Positions 32,436 to 43,835 of a stretch of DNA of 64,000 bases are shown piece by piece. The stretch covers positions 692,803,702 through 692,867,701 of the forward strand of contig OX422208.1 in NCBI GenBank assembly GCA_949130495.1, given 5' to 3'. The stretch's first letter is position 1; every line of letters starts with the position of its first letter. Source of the stretch: Sambucus nigra (Eukaryota; Streptophyta; Magnoliopsida; Dipsacales; Adoxaceae). Position numbers and translations under genes: made by a program. Below the pieces are notes generated by a model. That model was not told the DNA's origin, did not search any database, and worked only from the letters and a program-made list of their open reading frames with translations.

Positions 32436-33393
32436 CACATGTCCATAGCTAAGCCAATGTAGTATCCTATAAGGGCACATCACAAAGAAGGTGTTTTCTG
32501 CATTTTCCTTTGAAATCAATTGTACCGCCAGTGCTGAATCCGTCTCTATTGTATTCTCTACCCATACTTTCGCTTTGATGAGATTTAATCCACAGTAAAT
32601 CCCTTCTAGATCTTCTTTGAGACTTGTTACTCTACCCTCCATCTTTCCATAGAACCTCCTACCCAAGCTCCTTGATAATTTCTACCCAATCCTCCATAGC
32701 TTCCTTGTCCCCTGTTATTTTTACATCCACTGCATTAGTAAAATTCCATGCTGTTATACTTAAGCTTGGTTCCCTCATTTGTGGTGGTGTTATTTGAAAG
32801 GTTGCTCGATGTCAAAAGCAAGGTACCTGCTAAGTTTTGCTACCACATGTGTGGAAATATCGGTATTTTCAAAGCTCCTATTTTTTTCCAAATGTTCCAA
32901 ATGGTTGAGACAACTAATTTATATTTCTCCACTTATTATTTGATATGCCCCAAATATTTTCCCTAATCCACTCACGAAAGTTAATAAGCATACCTTCTTG
33001 CCATTTATCTGGAGAAAAGAAAGGTAGCCACACATATTTTCCCTTAGTGCATTCCCTAAACATATGATCTATATCTTCATGTAAATCATAAAACACATAA
33101 TTAGCATCACTTGTAAGGTCGCGGGTCAACCTTAGTTGGTTAGTCACTATTTTCCCATGCAAAATATGCCAAATAAAAGTTATACATTTTAAAGTTATTT
33201 TGAGATGCCAAACATTTTTCACACATTATCTGAAGGGGAAATAACATTATCCTCCTTCATAAATATATAACAAGATTTAATATTAAACTTACCATTTGGG
33301 CTTAAAGCCCATGTGGACCTATCACTGGTATATTCGCCTAGTCCAAACACCTTTAAATTAAATCTCTATTACACCATCTTCACTAGTAATTAG
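32436..33393 (-). pseudogene. LINE zinc-knuckle and RNase H, between copia and hAT insertions
   Basis: On the minus strand, WALSPNGKFNIKSCYIFMKE (about 33290-33240) leads to the RT zinc-binding domain with ITFIWHILHGKIVTNQLRLT and EDIDHMFRECTKGKYVW (32914-33222). RNase H follows with LNLIKAKVWVENTIETDSALAVQL at 32470-32666. The RNase H then stops at the copia insertion and continues at 27417. Stops and a frameshift between 32666 and 32914 show it is dead. RNase H fused downstream of the zinc domain is typical of plant L1 LINEs. Confidence 0.8.
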
Positions 33394-34483
33394 TAGGAGT
33401 GTTCAGAAAATCAGTTGGATCGGTGGACCAAAACGGACTAAACCGGACCGACCTATTTTTTTTGTTTTTTTTAATTGATCCGGTCTAGATTTTTTTGGCA
33501 AACCGGTCTGACCGGTTCGATCCTCGGTCCGCCTTATTAAATAGCCGGTTTGGACCGCCCCGGACCGGTTATATATATATAAAAAAATAATCAAAGAAAG
33601 AACTTTTAAAAATGAGGGTACGCTCGTCACAATATGAAAAAAGTGAAAACAAAAGAAAAACCTAGGCTAAATAACAGTCACTCACACACGCTCGTCCCTC
33701 ACTCAACCCCTCACTTTCTCATTTGTTCATCTTCTCATCGCTGACAGTCACATCCTCTCTTCTCATCGCTTCGTAGCCTCTCTCATTGCTGCTTAAGCTC
33801 ATCTTCTCAACCTCTCTCACTCAGCCCCTCATAGCTTCCATCACATCGCTGCCATCACTCACAATCTCATACGGTACCAACAAACCCTCACTCTTCTTCT
33901 TTGATTATTTGTGTTTTATTTTTCTCTGATAGTTTTTTTTCTATGTTTTTGCCATCACTCAGAATCTCATACGGTACTTCCAACATTTAGGACTTGGGTA
34001 TTCCCTCATACCCGAAAAAGTGCGATTGCATTTTATAGCTGATGAGCTTGGCTTTCAAGTTTCTTTTCCCATCGTCCATTTTCATCAACAACATCACGTG
34101 CTAAGATTTCATTAAATTTGCAATAATCTATTGTACCTCTGGAATTAAATCAATTAGGCCTTCAGGTATAAGTATAACACCATAATTATAACCAAGTTCT
34201 GCCCATTTGTGGATTATATTTGTAATGTAATCTGTAACATTCTTCAGTGTTTGTTTCTTATCAGCAACTTATTCTCCAATGTATTTGTAATTTCTAAAAT
34301 GATTATTTTAATAAGATTAGGATCGACAGATAAACCGGACCGACCCTATAAAAAATCAGATCGACTAGGCCCGGAAGATCGGTACAATCGGTGCGGTCTT
34401 GGTCCCTTTTTTAAGACCAGTTTAATCGTTATGGTCTGTAAAAATCCTAAAAATCAGATCGGACCGGACCGCGAACACCCCTA
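33394..34483. mobile_element. Non-autonomous hAT-like DNA transposon, 1.09 kb
   Basis: The left end TAGGAGTGTTC and the right end (inverted) TAGGGGTGTTCG form short terminal inverted repeats. They are bordered by the 8-bp sequences GTAATTAG and GTAATTAA, an hAT-sized target duplication with one mismatch. Removing the element restores a LINE frame (HDLITSEDG) across the site. The interior is CGGACCG-rich near both ends, pyrimidine-rich in the middle, with a repeated CATCACTCA-AATCTCATACGGTAC phrase (33868 and 33953). No transposase is visible. Confidence 0.75.
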
Positions 34484-34491
34484 GTAATTAA

Positions 34492-34560
34492 GTCATGTAC
34501 TAACTCAACATTGTCGTCAATCCTCGTAGTGGGGGGTGTTAGGATCTTATTACCGCACCA
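34492..34560 (-). pseudogene. LINE RT-side remnant right of the hAT insertion
   Basis: The minus strand reads VELVHDLITSEDG across the hAT target site, the V-x-DLI motif that precedes the zinc-binding domain in plant LINEs. Above 34560 the LINE similarity fades. Confidence 0.55.
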
Positions 34561-35449
34561 CCAATCGTTACGCGCATTAATTTATTCTCCAGAACCCATA
34601 ATCCATTTAATGTTTTTATCAAGGAAATCAGACTTATTTTCCTCTTTATCCCCTCACCTTTTCTCTCTTTGTATGAACCTGTTGCAGAAACTAGCAGGAG
34701 ACCCTCTCCTTCCCATTCTCTTGTCTTTTTCATGCTTTCACACTCACTTCATAATATCACTACTCGTTCCTTTTATTCTCATTTTCTTATTTTCGTCTTT
34801 CTCCTGCAACTACCACACATTAGCTTGTTATCACTCTTCCACTCTCTCTATCACTCTTCCACCCACCCCATTCCTTTTTTTCTCTCTCTCTCTCTATCCC
34901 CTCACCCAAATAAAACCGAACAATTATTTATGTGTGGTTTTTCAAAACACTCCCACATAAAACCTCTCTCCCTTAATCCTACCCACAAAACCAACTCACC
35001 CGATAACCTCAAAACTTCTCCACTACTTTCTCCCATTGTGTCTCATTTCAAATTTTAATTTTCCTCCAAATAACCAAACCAGACTCACATCACCTATATT
35101 TATCATGAAGGCATAAGTCAAGAGGATTCCATTCCCCATAAAAGCTTGAGAGATCAATTTTTAGGATTAGTTTGTAGTGTAAGTTTTAGGGCTAATGTAG
35201 TGTTAGATTTTGTTCTTCTTTTATTTTTTAATGAGTTAAATGTGAAGAATATTTTTTATGAGATAGAAATATTGAGTTTGTGTGCTTCACTTCAGAATAG
35301 AGGTTGAGATTGTAAAATCATTTTTAAGAACACCATAATATTAATTATTGATACATTAATAATTAAATTTTCACCTACAATTGTTCTTAATAAAAGGATC
35401 TTCATGATAATCACATATAATCAATTATGCAAAACATAAAATGGTATTA
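34561..35449. other. Pyrimidine-rich then AT-rich stretch, no gene
   Basis: 34630-35060 is CT-rich (runs of TCTCTCTC near 34890), which generates long but low-complexity frames. 35100-35449 is AT-rich. Nothing is recognised. Confidence 0.4.
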
Positions 35450-35847
35450 AAATAACATACCTCCATCATGTCACAACTGAAAATATTGATGGAGCAGTCA
35501 AACTTAACGATGTCCGATCAGGCTAAATTTTGGAACATGGCTTTATCTTGTATATAAAAAGAGCACACTTCAATTACAACGTATTCTGACGGTTATATCT
35601 CCTTGTATGGTAAAAACACTACTTCTAAATTTACATTCCTTGAGAATTTGGATTTCTCTCACTTTCCTATAATTTTATTGTGTTGTCTTTTTTTGAGTGC
35701 CTAAATGATGGAAATCGGTCATTTATTTATAGGTAGGGGCAGGACCTAAATCTTCAACAGTCACTTAATATCAACCGTCCATTTGACTATTGGTATTTGG
35801 AGTACCGTTTCATTAATCAAAGTGACTCTCAGTATTAATATGATTAT
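35450..35847 (-). repeat. Copia LTR part left of the CACTA element
   Basis: Joined across the CACTA to 43988-44031, the minus strand reads TGTTAGAATTATTTTAAATA... and continues here, with a TATA-like CTATAAATAAATGACC near 35722-35740. That is a copia LTR start and promoter of the SIRE/Angela/Tork type. The lower boundary is not determined. Confidence 0.4.
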
Positions 35848-35865
35848 CATTACACCCAAAATAGC

Positions 35866-36135
35866 AGTCTGGCACGATTTTGAACTATGCCAGAATCAGG
35901 TGTTCCAAAATGGTCATTTTTTTCTGGCACAGTTTAAAACTGTGTCAGATTTGGACAAACAATAAATACTTCTGTCACACTTTTAAACCGTGCCAGAATT
36001 TGATATTTTTGGCACACTTTTGGCACATTTTAAACTGTGCCAGATTGAGCACATTTTGATAAACTTTTGGCACAGTTCAAAATCGTGCCATAATTTGATA
36101 CACTTTGGCACGGTTTTGAACTGTGACAAATTTTT
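35866..36135. repeat. Left subterminal hairpin repeats of the CACTA
   Basis: There are about six near-palindromic units of the form TTTGGCACAGTTTTAAACTG TGCCA, for example at 35870, 35926, 35972, 36008, 36067 and 36105. In CACTA elements such subterminal repeats are binding sites for the element-encoded DNA-binding protein. Confidence 0.85.
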
Positions 36136-36650
36136 GGATCAAAGAAAAAAATAATTATTTGAAAACAAGAAAATTCATGAATTGTGAATATCGCATGCTG
36201 TTGATAAACTAATGTACATATAAACTTCAAAATATTACAAGTCTTAGTAGTTCACAGACCAAAAAAAAATGGGCAGAATCTCCTATATTTTTTGGACATT
36301 CTAAAACCTGCGTAATATAAAGCCCGCAGGACCATAAAATATAAAAATAAAATTATAAAAGCTCGCACGGCCATAAAATTTAACAATAAAACTACAAAAG
36401 CCCGCACGGCCATAACACAAAAAAATAGAATCCTGAATATTAATGACATTAAATAAATAATCCCCTTGTTATAAACCATTGACTTCTCTGTGTGTTCCAC
36501 GTGAATAAAAGTAAATGATAAACTATTATCATGCAAAAAAAAATAGCATACAAAAAAGAGATGATATTAGTAACCAAGTAATTTACAAAAAAATCATACT
36601 CAAGCTAAAAAATTGCATATACAAGTCACAAACATTATTCTAATCTCAAA
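36136..36650. other. CACTA interior with a short approximately 40-bp repeat
   Basis: Three copies of AAGCCCGCACGGCCATAAAA occur near 36320, 36358 and 36399. There is no gene; the hydrophobic minus-strand frame across it is an artefact. Confidence 0.55.
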
Positions 36651-38741
36651 TCAAAAATCTTACACAATTTGTGACTACATGGTCAGCTCCTATGAGTTAC
36701 ATTAGTCCAATACGAGGTGTTAATGCCTCTGACAGGGCCGTTTGGGGGTTGGTTTGAGTTTTCACCCGTCAACGATGTGTTTCTAAGACTAATCTATATA
36801 TTTTTCAATTATCATCATATTCTCAAACCGAGAGGTATGTGACTACGCGGTCAGTTCCTACGAGTTACATTGGTCCCGTACGAGGTGTTAGTGCCTTTTA
36901 AGGGGTCGTTTGGGGGTTGGTTTCAATTTTCAGCCTTTAACGGCTTTTTGTAAGCCTAATCTATATATTTTCAAATTATCATCATATTCTCAAACTAAGA
37001 GGCCCGTGACTATGCGGTCAGTTCCTACGAGTAACATTGGTCCCGTGCGAGGTGTTAGTGCCTCTTATAGGGCCGTTTGGGGACTGGTTTCAGTTTTCAC
37101 CCTTTAACGGTTTGTTTCTAAGGTTAATCTATATATTTTCAACTTATAGTCATATTCTCAAACCGAGAGGCCCGTGACTACGCACTCAGTTCCTACGAGT
37201 CACATTGGTCCCACGCGAGGTGCTAGTGCCTCTTATGGGGCCGTTTGGGGGATGGTTTGGGTTTTCACCCTTCAACGACTTGTTTTTAAGCCTAATTTAA
37301 ATATTTTCAAATTATCATCATATTCTCAAATCGAAAAATCCGTGATTACGCAATCAGTTCCTATGAGTTATATTGGTCTCGTGCGAGGTGTTCATGCCTC
37401 TTACGAGGCTATTTGGGGCTTATTTGGGTTTTCACCCTTTAATGGCTTGTTTCTAAGCTTAATCTATATATTTTAAAATTATCATCATTCTCAAATTGAA
37501 AGGCCTGTGACTATGAGGTCAGTTCCTATGAGTTACATTAGTCCCGTACGAGATGTTAGTGCCTCTTACGGGGCTGTTTGGGAGATGGTTTAGGTTTTCA
37601 CCCTTTAACGGTTTGTTTCTAATCTTAATTTATATATTTTGAAATTATCGTCACATTTTCAAACCGAGAGGCTCGTGACTACGCGATCAGTTCCTACGAG
37701 TTACATTCATCCCGTGCGAGGTGTTAGTGCCTCGTACAGGGCCGTTTGGGGGCTGATTTGGGTTTTTCACCCTTTAAAAGCTATTTCTATGCCTAAGCTA
37801 TATATTTTCAAATTATCGTCATATTCTTAAACCGAGAGGCCCGTGACTACACGGTCTGTTCCTACGAGTTACATTGGTCCCGTGCGAGGTGTTAGTGCCT
37901 CGTACAAGGCCGTTTGGAGGTTAGTTTGGTTTTCACCCTCTAACGGCTATTTCTAAGCCTAAGCTATATATTTTCAAATTATCATCACATTCTCAAATCG
38001 AGAGGCCTGTGACTACGTGATCAGTTCCTATGAGTTATATTGGTCATGTGTCAGGTGTTAGTGCCTCTTACAAGTCCGTTTGGGAACTAATTTGAGTTTT
38101 TAACCTTTAACGGCTCGTTTCTAAGCCTAATCTATATATTTTCAAATTATTGCCATATTCTCAAATCGAGAGGCCCGTGACTACGCGGTCAGTTCCTACA
38201 AGTTACATTGGTCTCACCATTTAACATCATGTTTCTAAGCCTAATCTATATATTTTCAAATTATGGTCATATTATTAAACTGAGAGGCCTGTGGCTATGT
38301 GGTCAGTTCCTACGAGTTTCATTGGTCCCCTACGAGGTGTTAGTGCCTCTTAAGGGGCCGTTTGGGGACCTGATTTTGGTTATCATCCTTTAACGGCTAG
38401 TTTTCAAGCCTAATCTATATATTTTTAAATTATCGGCATATTCTCAAATCGAGAGGCCAATGACTACGCAGTTAGTTCCTATGAGTTATGTTGGTCCTGC
38501 TCGAGGTGTTAGTGCCTCTTACGGGGCCATTTGGGGACTGATTTGAGTTTTCATCCTTCAACGGCTTATTTCTAAGCCAAATCTATATATTTTTAAATTA
38601 TCATCATATTCTCAAATCGAGAGGCATGTGACTACTCGGTCAGTCCCTACGAGTTATGTTGGTCCCGTTTGAGGTGTTAGTGCCTCTTACACGGTCATTT
38701 GGGGGCTGGTTTGGGTTTTCACCCTTTAACGGCTTAAGGGG
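36651..38741. repeat. 168-bp tandem array inside the CACTA
   Basis: Thirteen units are marked by GTGACTACGCGGTCAGTTCC at 36671, 36839, 37006, 37174, 37342, 37507, 37675, 37843, 38009, 38177, 38291, 38460 and 38628. Spacing is 165-169 bp except one 114-bp unit with an internal deletion (38177-38290). Each unit also holds GAGGTGTTAGTGCCTCTTAC and TTTTCACCCTTTAACGG. Units differ by scattered substitutions. The repeated small ORFs read through it are products of the repeat. Confidence 0.97.
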
Positions 38742-38944
38742 GTTTTGTTTTGCGAATCTTGGTTACATGGGATGTTTGGTTTTGGTACCTAGTATGAAAT
38801 AGAATATTAAAATGAGCATGTGCATATGTATAATGTGGAATGATGTTTAAGTTTGAGCTGATTATGTCTATAGTTCAATAGTGAATTATGTAAAATGAGA
38901 CTAAACTTTAGAGTTTGGTAAAATTTAGAGCTTTGACTGGGATG

Positions 38945-38980
<36 letters not shown>

Positions 38981-39179
38981 CCTCGTCAAAGCTCCATTAA
39001 TGTAGCAACATGAAGCACACCTTTTACAGCCTCGTCAAAGCTCCCTTCTTCATGCATATCAGCTTTGAACAATCTCAAACGATCATTGCCTCCACACAAT
39101 GTTAACAGATGCAAAGATGCTACTAAGAATTATAAATAAGATCACATTGGTCAATGGAATATTTGAATTCATTCCATCA
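38742..39179. other. CACTA interior, unassigned, with (TA)n
   Basis: A TA run lies at 38947-38979. A short direct repeat CCTCGTCAAAGCTCC occurs at 38989 and 39029. No gene is seen. Confidence 0.45.
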
Positions 39180-39430
39180 AATATGAGTCCAGCTAATGAC
39201 TACCAAATTCTATATTGACAAATCTACCAGGTAAATAAGTGGGTTTGGTACATGTGTAGGGCATTCCTTGGGTGGAAACATAGATAAGATCACATTGGTC
39301 ATTAGAAGATTTGAATTCATCATACGAAATTCTAGAAGGCATATTTGGCCCTTTGAATTCACGCTAACCCAAAACAATATTAAAGTCTCCCATATCAACA
39401 AGAGGGCTATCATTGGATGATTTGAAGTTA
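39180..39430 (-). pseudogene. L1 LINE endonuclease fragment in the CACTA
   Basis: One minus-strand frame reads SPLVDMGDFNIVLG, then a stop, REFKGPNMPSRISYDEF and GMPYTCTKPTYLPGRF. GDFN and the spacing to the Y-T-C/W motif are signatures of the apurinic-type endonuclease of plant LINEs. It is only about 80 codons and isolated, so it is either a truncated insertion or a captured scrap. The longer ATG frame in another phase is a shadow. Confidence 0.7.
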
Positions 39431-39547
39431 ATGATGGAGGACCATATTGCCAAGCGAGATGAGGATGATATTGCCAAGCGAGATGAATACCAGAGAGATA
39501 AAAGGAGATAAAAGAATTATTTTGGTGAAAATATACATATTAAAACT

Positions 39548-39659
39548 TGTAATATGCATATTACAGTTGTAATACTCACTGTAATATGCATATTACAGTG
39601 CATATTACAACTGTAATATGCATATTACAACAGTTAACTGTAATATGCATATTACAGTT
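39548..39659. repeat. Cluster of TGTAATATGCATATTACA palindromes
   Basis: The 18-bp perfect palindrome TGTAATATGCATATTACA occurs four times (39548, 39580, 39612 and 39639). Two copies extend to 24-bp perfect palindromes (39577-39600 and 39636-39659), with half-sites between. The whole block can fold back on itself in several registers. Confidence 0.9.
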
Positions 39660-41337
39660 GCACATGCATATGTCCAATCAAACTTCCTGATATCGTATTT
39701 CACCTTTGGCATGGATTATGATATGGTAAGATAGTGTTGGCTGAGAAAATCTCAGATGTCAGGTTGATATTGTTGATTGTTGCTCATGGTGACATATATA
39801 AGAGGTAGAGAGATTCAGAGGAGAATGCTAATGGGAGGACAAGACTAAGACAACAAAATTATTACGTGATCTGATAGAGCTGCCATAACTGTTATCCTAA
39901 CCTAAGGTCTAAGGTCATGGATAATGGTTTGAGTGCCTTGGGTAACATGGATTTATAATGGAAATAGATGGAGTCGTCAAATTTTTGCATACAATAGGAA
40001 AAAACAATCAAAATGATCCCATGGTGTAGGATAAGGTAATGAAAGTGCAACTGAGCATCTGTGAAAGGTTTGAGGTCCTCTGTAAGACTATGGCAGAGTA
40101 AAGCCTTTATTTAAAGAGATTTACAAGTATCTCTAAATTTATCTTCTCTCTTTAATTAGATAATTATAGTCTATAGTCTTTATCGCGTAAACTTCCCACA
40201 GTACTAGCACTTTTACCATTCTTTTCACTATTTTCGACTTTCAATCTATATATAAATCTTAGAAAATTTCTTATAAGTTATAAGAAATAGAATTTATGCC
40301 ACTTTATTAATTAGGATGTGATTTAATGTAAACAAGTGATTTATGTCAATTCATATCAGTTCATGGCATAGAGAACAGACTGGAAATATAATTAGTTATT
40401 AACATGAATTTATGTCAGGTAATATAAATACTTATTAACATGAATTATGTCAGTTCATGGCATTTATAGATAATTTTACTTATTAATCAAATACAAACTG
40501 GAAATATAAATAAAGACAAATTTCAGTTTAAAACTTACCACAATCATTTCCCTTTCATGAACCTCTCTTTTAGATAATAAGCAACATGTTCTCTCCTACC
40601 TCGTTTTTCAGTTAATGGCACTTTTGATTTATTAATAGATCTCATGATATCACACCCTTCAAATATATCAAAAAAATGGAGGGGGAATATCATTTTTAAT
40701 AAAATTTATCAAATCGAAAATCACCACAAATAGATTCACATAAAAAATAATCCAATAAAATAATGGTTAAAGAGAAACAAGGGTTGCTAGCTTCACCAAA
40801 CTAAGCTGTATGTTTGTCAAGGTTTCGCACTTATCATCCCTGGTAGTGTCACTCCTGAAATATAAGGTATATTCGTGTGACCATCTATGGTACCATTCTA
40901 AATAACAAAAGAATGCATCACACAAACAAAAAACTAACCGGGTGGCACTCATGTTAGAAGTATTTATTTGATCCTCCCTATTACATCCAAAAGTTGTTCT
41001 AACAAAGCACTCCATCGTGAGAACCCTTGGTTAAATTTAGTTGTAACTTTGCATAGAAAACAATTTCATCCTACAAAATAAATATAAAAATTTATATAAC
41101 AACTTCAAGCCTATAAAAACCTATCCAAAAGTTCTGCATAATGCATTTCCAGACAACCTTTAGATGATCATATGTTGTTATCCAACAACGGAACACAAAT
41201 TTCTATACAACATCATATATTTCCAAATATTAACAACCTAAATTTGGTATATCCTATAACAATTATGTGTTAATACACTTTATTAACGCACGTGAAATCT
41301 TCCCCACCGTCCTTGAAAATAACTAACATTATTTTCA
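39660..41337. other. CACTA interior, mostly unassigned
   Basis: A direct repeat TTATGTCAGTTCATGGCAT recurs near 40345, 40370 and 40445. Minus-strand frames such as 40767-41015 have no recognisable domain. They may be exons of a decayed transposase or of captured genes, but nothing supports that directly. Confidence 0.35.
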
Positions 41338-41640
41338 TTATATATCATGATTTGTGACGTCCACAAAAGATGTCCAAAGCCATAAGTTTCGTAACAAGAA
41401 AAAAAATAATGATATTACCTCACATAAAAGAAAAGATACAAAACCATTGGCAATGTATTCTTGAAGAACATTAGGAAAATCTCCAAGAGGATTTTCAATA
41501 AGTGAATCAAGCATGAGGATGCAGTGAAATGCTTCTTCTTTGGGATTCTTTTTCTGGCTTAATTTCTCTTTTAGATTCGATTGACCACTACATTCATCGA
41601 TTAGGCTTGTTTCCACATTTTTCGTGTATAAACGCACTAC
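41338..41640 (-). pseudogene. Coding-like minus-strand segment of unknown origin in the CACTA
   Basis: The frame VETSLIDECSGQSNLKEKLS, then ILMLDSLIENPLGDFPNVLQ, has balanced composition unlike the AT-rich surroundings. It then degenerates into Phe/Leu after SFLLCEV, at what looks like a GT splice donor (GTGAGGTAATATC). I do not recognise the family. It lies just downstream of the captured HIR exon on the same strand and could be another captured exon or part of a transposase. Confidence 0.35.
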
Positions 41641-41689
41641 ACCTTAAAAAATTCAAATGATAATAATGAGAACAGAGTTTGAAAAAAAC

Positions 41690-41939
41690 TCAACAGCCCA
41701 TTGCATATCTGATTGTCAATATCCCTAATACGACATGGACCACGGGGTATGAATACTGTCGTGTTCTTCGATGAGTTTTTGAGGTCTTTGATTGTGTTGA
41801 AGTACATGGTTATCATTATAACTTAAAAGATCCATCAAATCCTTAGCTGAGGTGCCCTCCACCTTGTTTGAGAAATTCAAGATGTACTCTCTTAAACCAT
41901 TCGTTATCACCTACCTCTACCTAGTAGCACCAACACCAC
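41690..41939 (-). pseudogene. Captured exon of a HIR (hypersensitive-induced reaction, SPFH/band 7) gene
   Basis: On the minus strand the exon follows an acceptor (TTTTCCATAG at 41940) and reads GVGATR, then two stops, VITNGLREYILNFSNKVEGT, SAKDLMDLL. After a 1-base frameshift come ITMYFNTIKDLKNSSKNTTV, FIPRGPCRIRDI and ICNGLL. This matches the C-terminal end of plant HIR proteins (SGVGIARQRQ.., VTQYFDT.., VFIPHGPG.VRD). HIR proteins are membrane-microdomain scaffolds in immunity. Both stops are TAG where CAG (Gln) is conserved. Introns and other HIR exons are not visible. Gene-fragment capture is well known in CACTA elements. Confidence 0.8.
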
Positions 41940-41944
41940 CTATG

Positions 41945-43830
41945 GAAAATCATAGGACAAAGAAAAAACATGACCTAGATGAAATACGAAACTATAATAT
42001 TTACCAAGATATAAAGTAATAAACTACCTTTAGTACTCAAGTTCTTGGAGTCTTGCTTCTTGAAATAGAAACTGCAATGATCGAGGGATTTGTGATAGTT
42101 CTTCGCATAGATTTCACACAAACCTTATTAAAATCAGAACAACACCTTTCCCACTCTTATTTTTGCTTCAAACAGATTAATTTAATAGGTAGAGCAAGAG
42201 GTGCATTCCTCCTTAAAACTTCCATCCCATCAAGCCTGTGGTCACCATGCACTTTAAATGGATATCTTAATAATAACAAAGAGAAAAATAATTTAAAACC
42301 ACATTAGAAATTGGATATCCTAGAGCTATCGTTTCTAAGTGGTGCTTGTCGTGATGTGCTGGGCGGAGATATATAATTAAAAAAATATGAGTTGTCACTT
42401 GGTATATGAGGGGCCTTCATAAAAAAATAGAACTATACATATATAGGTTTGTTTTATTGTCATAGATGATGGACACACCCAAGTATTATAAACTTTTTTC
42501 GTTTGTTCTATAATTTGATTTTGAACGATATTTATCTGATCCGTTTGACAATTATATCATGATCTCGCTTGACAAAAGTCTTTGCAAACTCTACTTCCTT
42601 ACAATTAATTATGTGATAAATCAAAAAATAAATAAGTAAAAGCATATTAAAAGATTTCTTAAATACCATTTAGGTAATGAAAATTTTGATTTGTAGTTCA
42701 CTTATGGTTGTGATATGATAGTTATTGAAGTCACAAGATGCACCAATGCGCCATTGTCTCCCTAGAGCCTTGGCGCAAGATGAGGCGTGCACATTTAACA
42801 ACTATGAGTGATATAATCTTTGAAATGTCGAGAATGAATAAAATTTCATATTAACAGGACATCCAAGTACCCCATAATACACAATTTAAAACAAATACTA
42901 AGATCATCCAACCATTTTCTTTTTCATTCATAATAATACATAATGTGTTGATAAAGGGATTTCACTTTTAGTAAGTGTCAAGTAGAAAATACCAGTCCTC
43001 TTTTGGGGATAACATCAAGAGCCTCCATATATATGAAGGCACCATATTTCTTGCTAAGACTTCCTTGTGTTACACTACCCTGTCAAAAAGAATATTAAAC
43101 TAATACCTAATAGCCATGTCTAAAATCATACAAACAACATTAAGTAAATAAAATAGCTCATAAATCTGGTAAATGTATGACAAAATGCATCAAAATGAAA
43201 AAACTTATCTAAATGAAAAAACAAATAAAATACGATGGAGTCTATCACTGCTAAAACACTTATCATATTAAAAGGTAAATAACATAAAAAACTGATCCAA
43301 AATAAAATATATTTCTAAATAAATCTATCACTACACCAAATGCATAAAAAACATAAACAATCTATCACTAAATTAGACATCAGATTAAGAGGTAAACAAT
43401 ATAAAAAATCTATCACTACCCATAAGATTAAAGGAAAAAATCATCAGTAATTTATCCAATATGGAATGTGTTCGAGAATAAACCTATCACTGCTCATAAA
43501 AAAAAAAGCTTACCCAAATCGTGAATCCCAAGATTCTGAAAAACCATAGGCTGCCAGTCTGAGAAATTATAGGAAACCCTAGGTCGCGAATTTGACAGCG
43601 ATGGGTACAACAATTCAGTTTGAGAAGAAAGCTATACATGGATGGATTTGATAATGATGGAAAGAAAATTATTTTATGCCGATTTGGAGTGAGGCTCTTT
43701 CGTTTGGGTGTACGAAAGTCGGGGTAAAGAGATAGGAGTTGCGAATGAGATAGGAGGATTTGGGTTTGAGCGGGAATGAGTTGAGGATAGGATTAGTAAT
43801 TTTTTAGGGTATTTTATATTTTAGTCAAGT
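41945..43830. other. CACTA interior, no recognised gene
   Basis: It is AT-rich throughout. A plus-strand frame at 42053-42307 has no domain, and its minus strand shows short open pieces only. Repeated phrases AATCTATCACTAC and CATAAAAAA occur at 43250-43480. 43500-43800 is somewhat G-rich and close to the right subterminal repeats. Confidence 0.35.
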
Positions 43831-43835
43831 GTGCT

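Noticed and set aside
34511..35058. Two overlapping plus-strand ORFs of 129-149 codons
   Set aside because: The DNA is CT-rich low-complexity; the products are Ser/Leu/Phe/Pro repeats and have no start context or homology.
36252..36536. Hydrophobic minus-strand ORF with repeated AVRAF
   Set aside because: It comes from an approximately 40-bp tandem repeat in the CACTA; no signal for a membrane protein family.
39210..39413. 67-codon minus-strand ORF starting MIALLLIWETL
   Set aside because: A different phase of the same strand carries the LINE endonuclease wording (GDFN), so this frame is a shadow.
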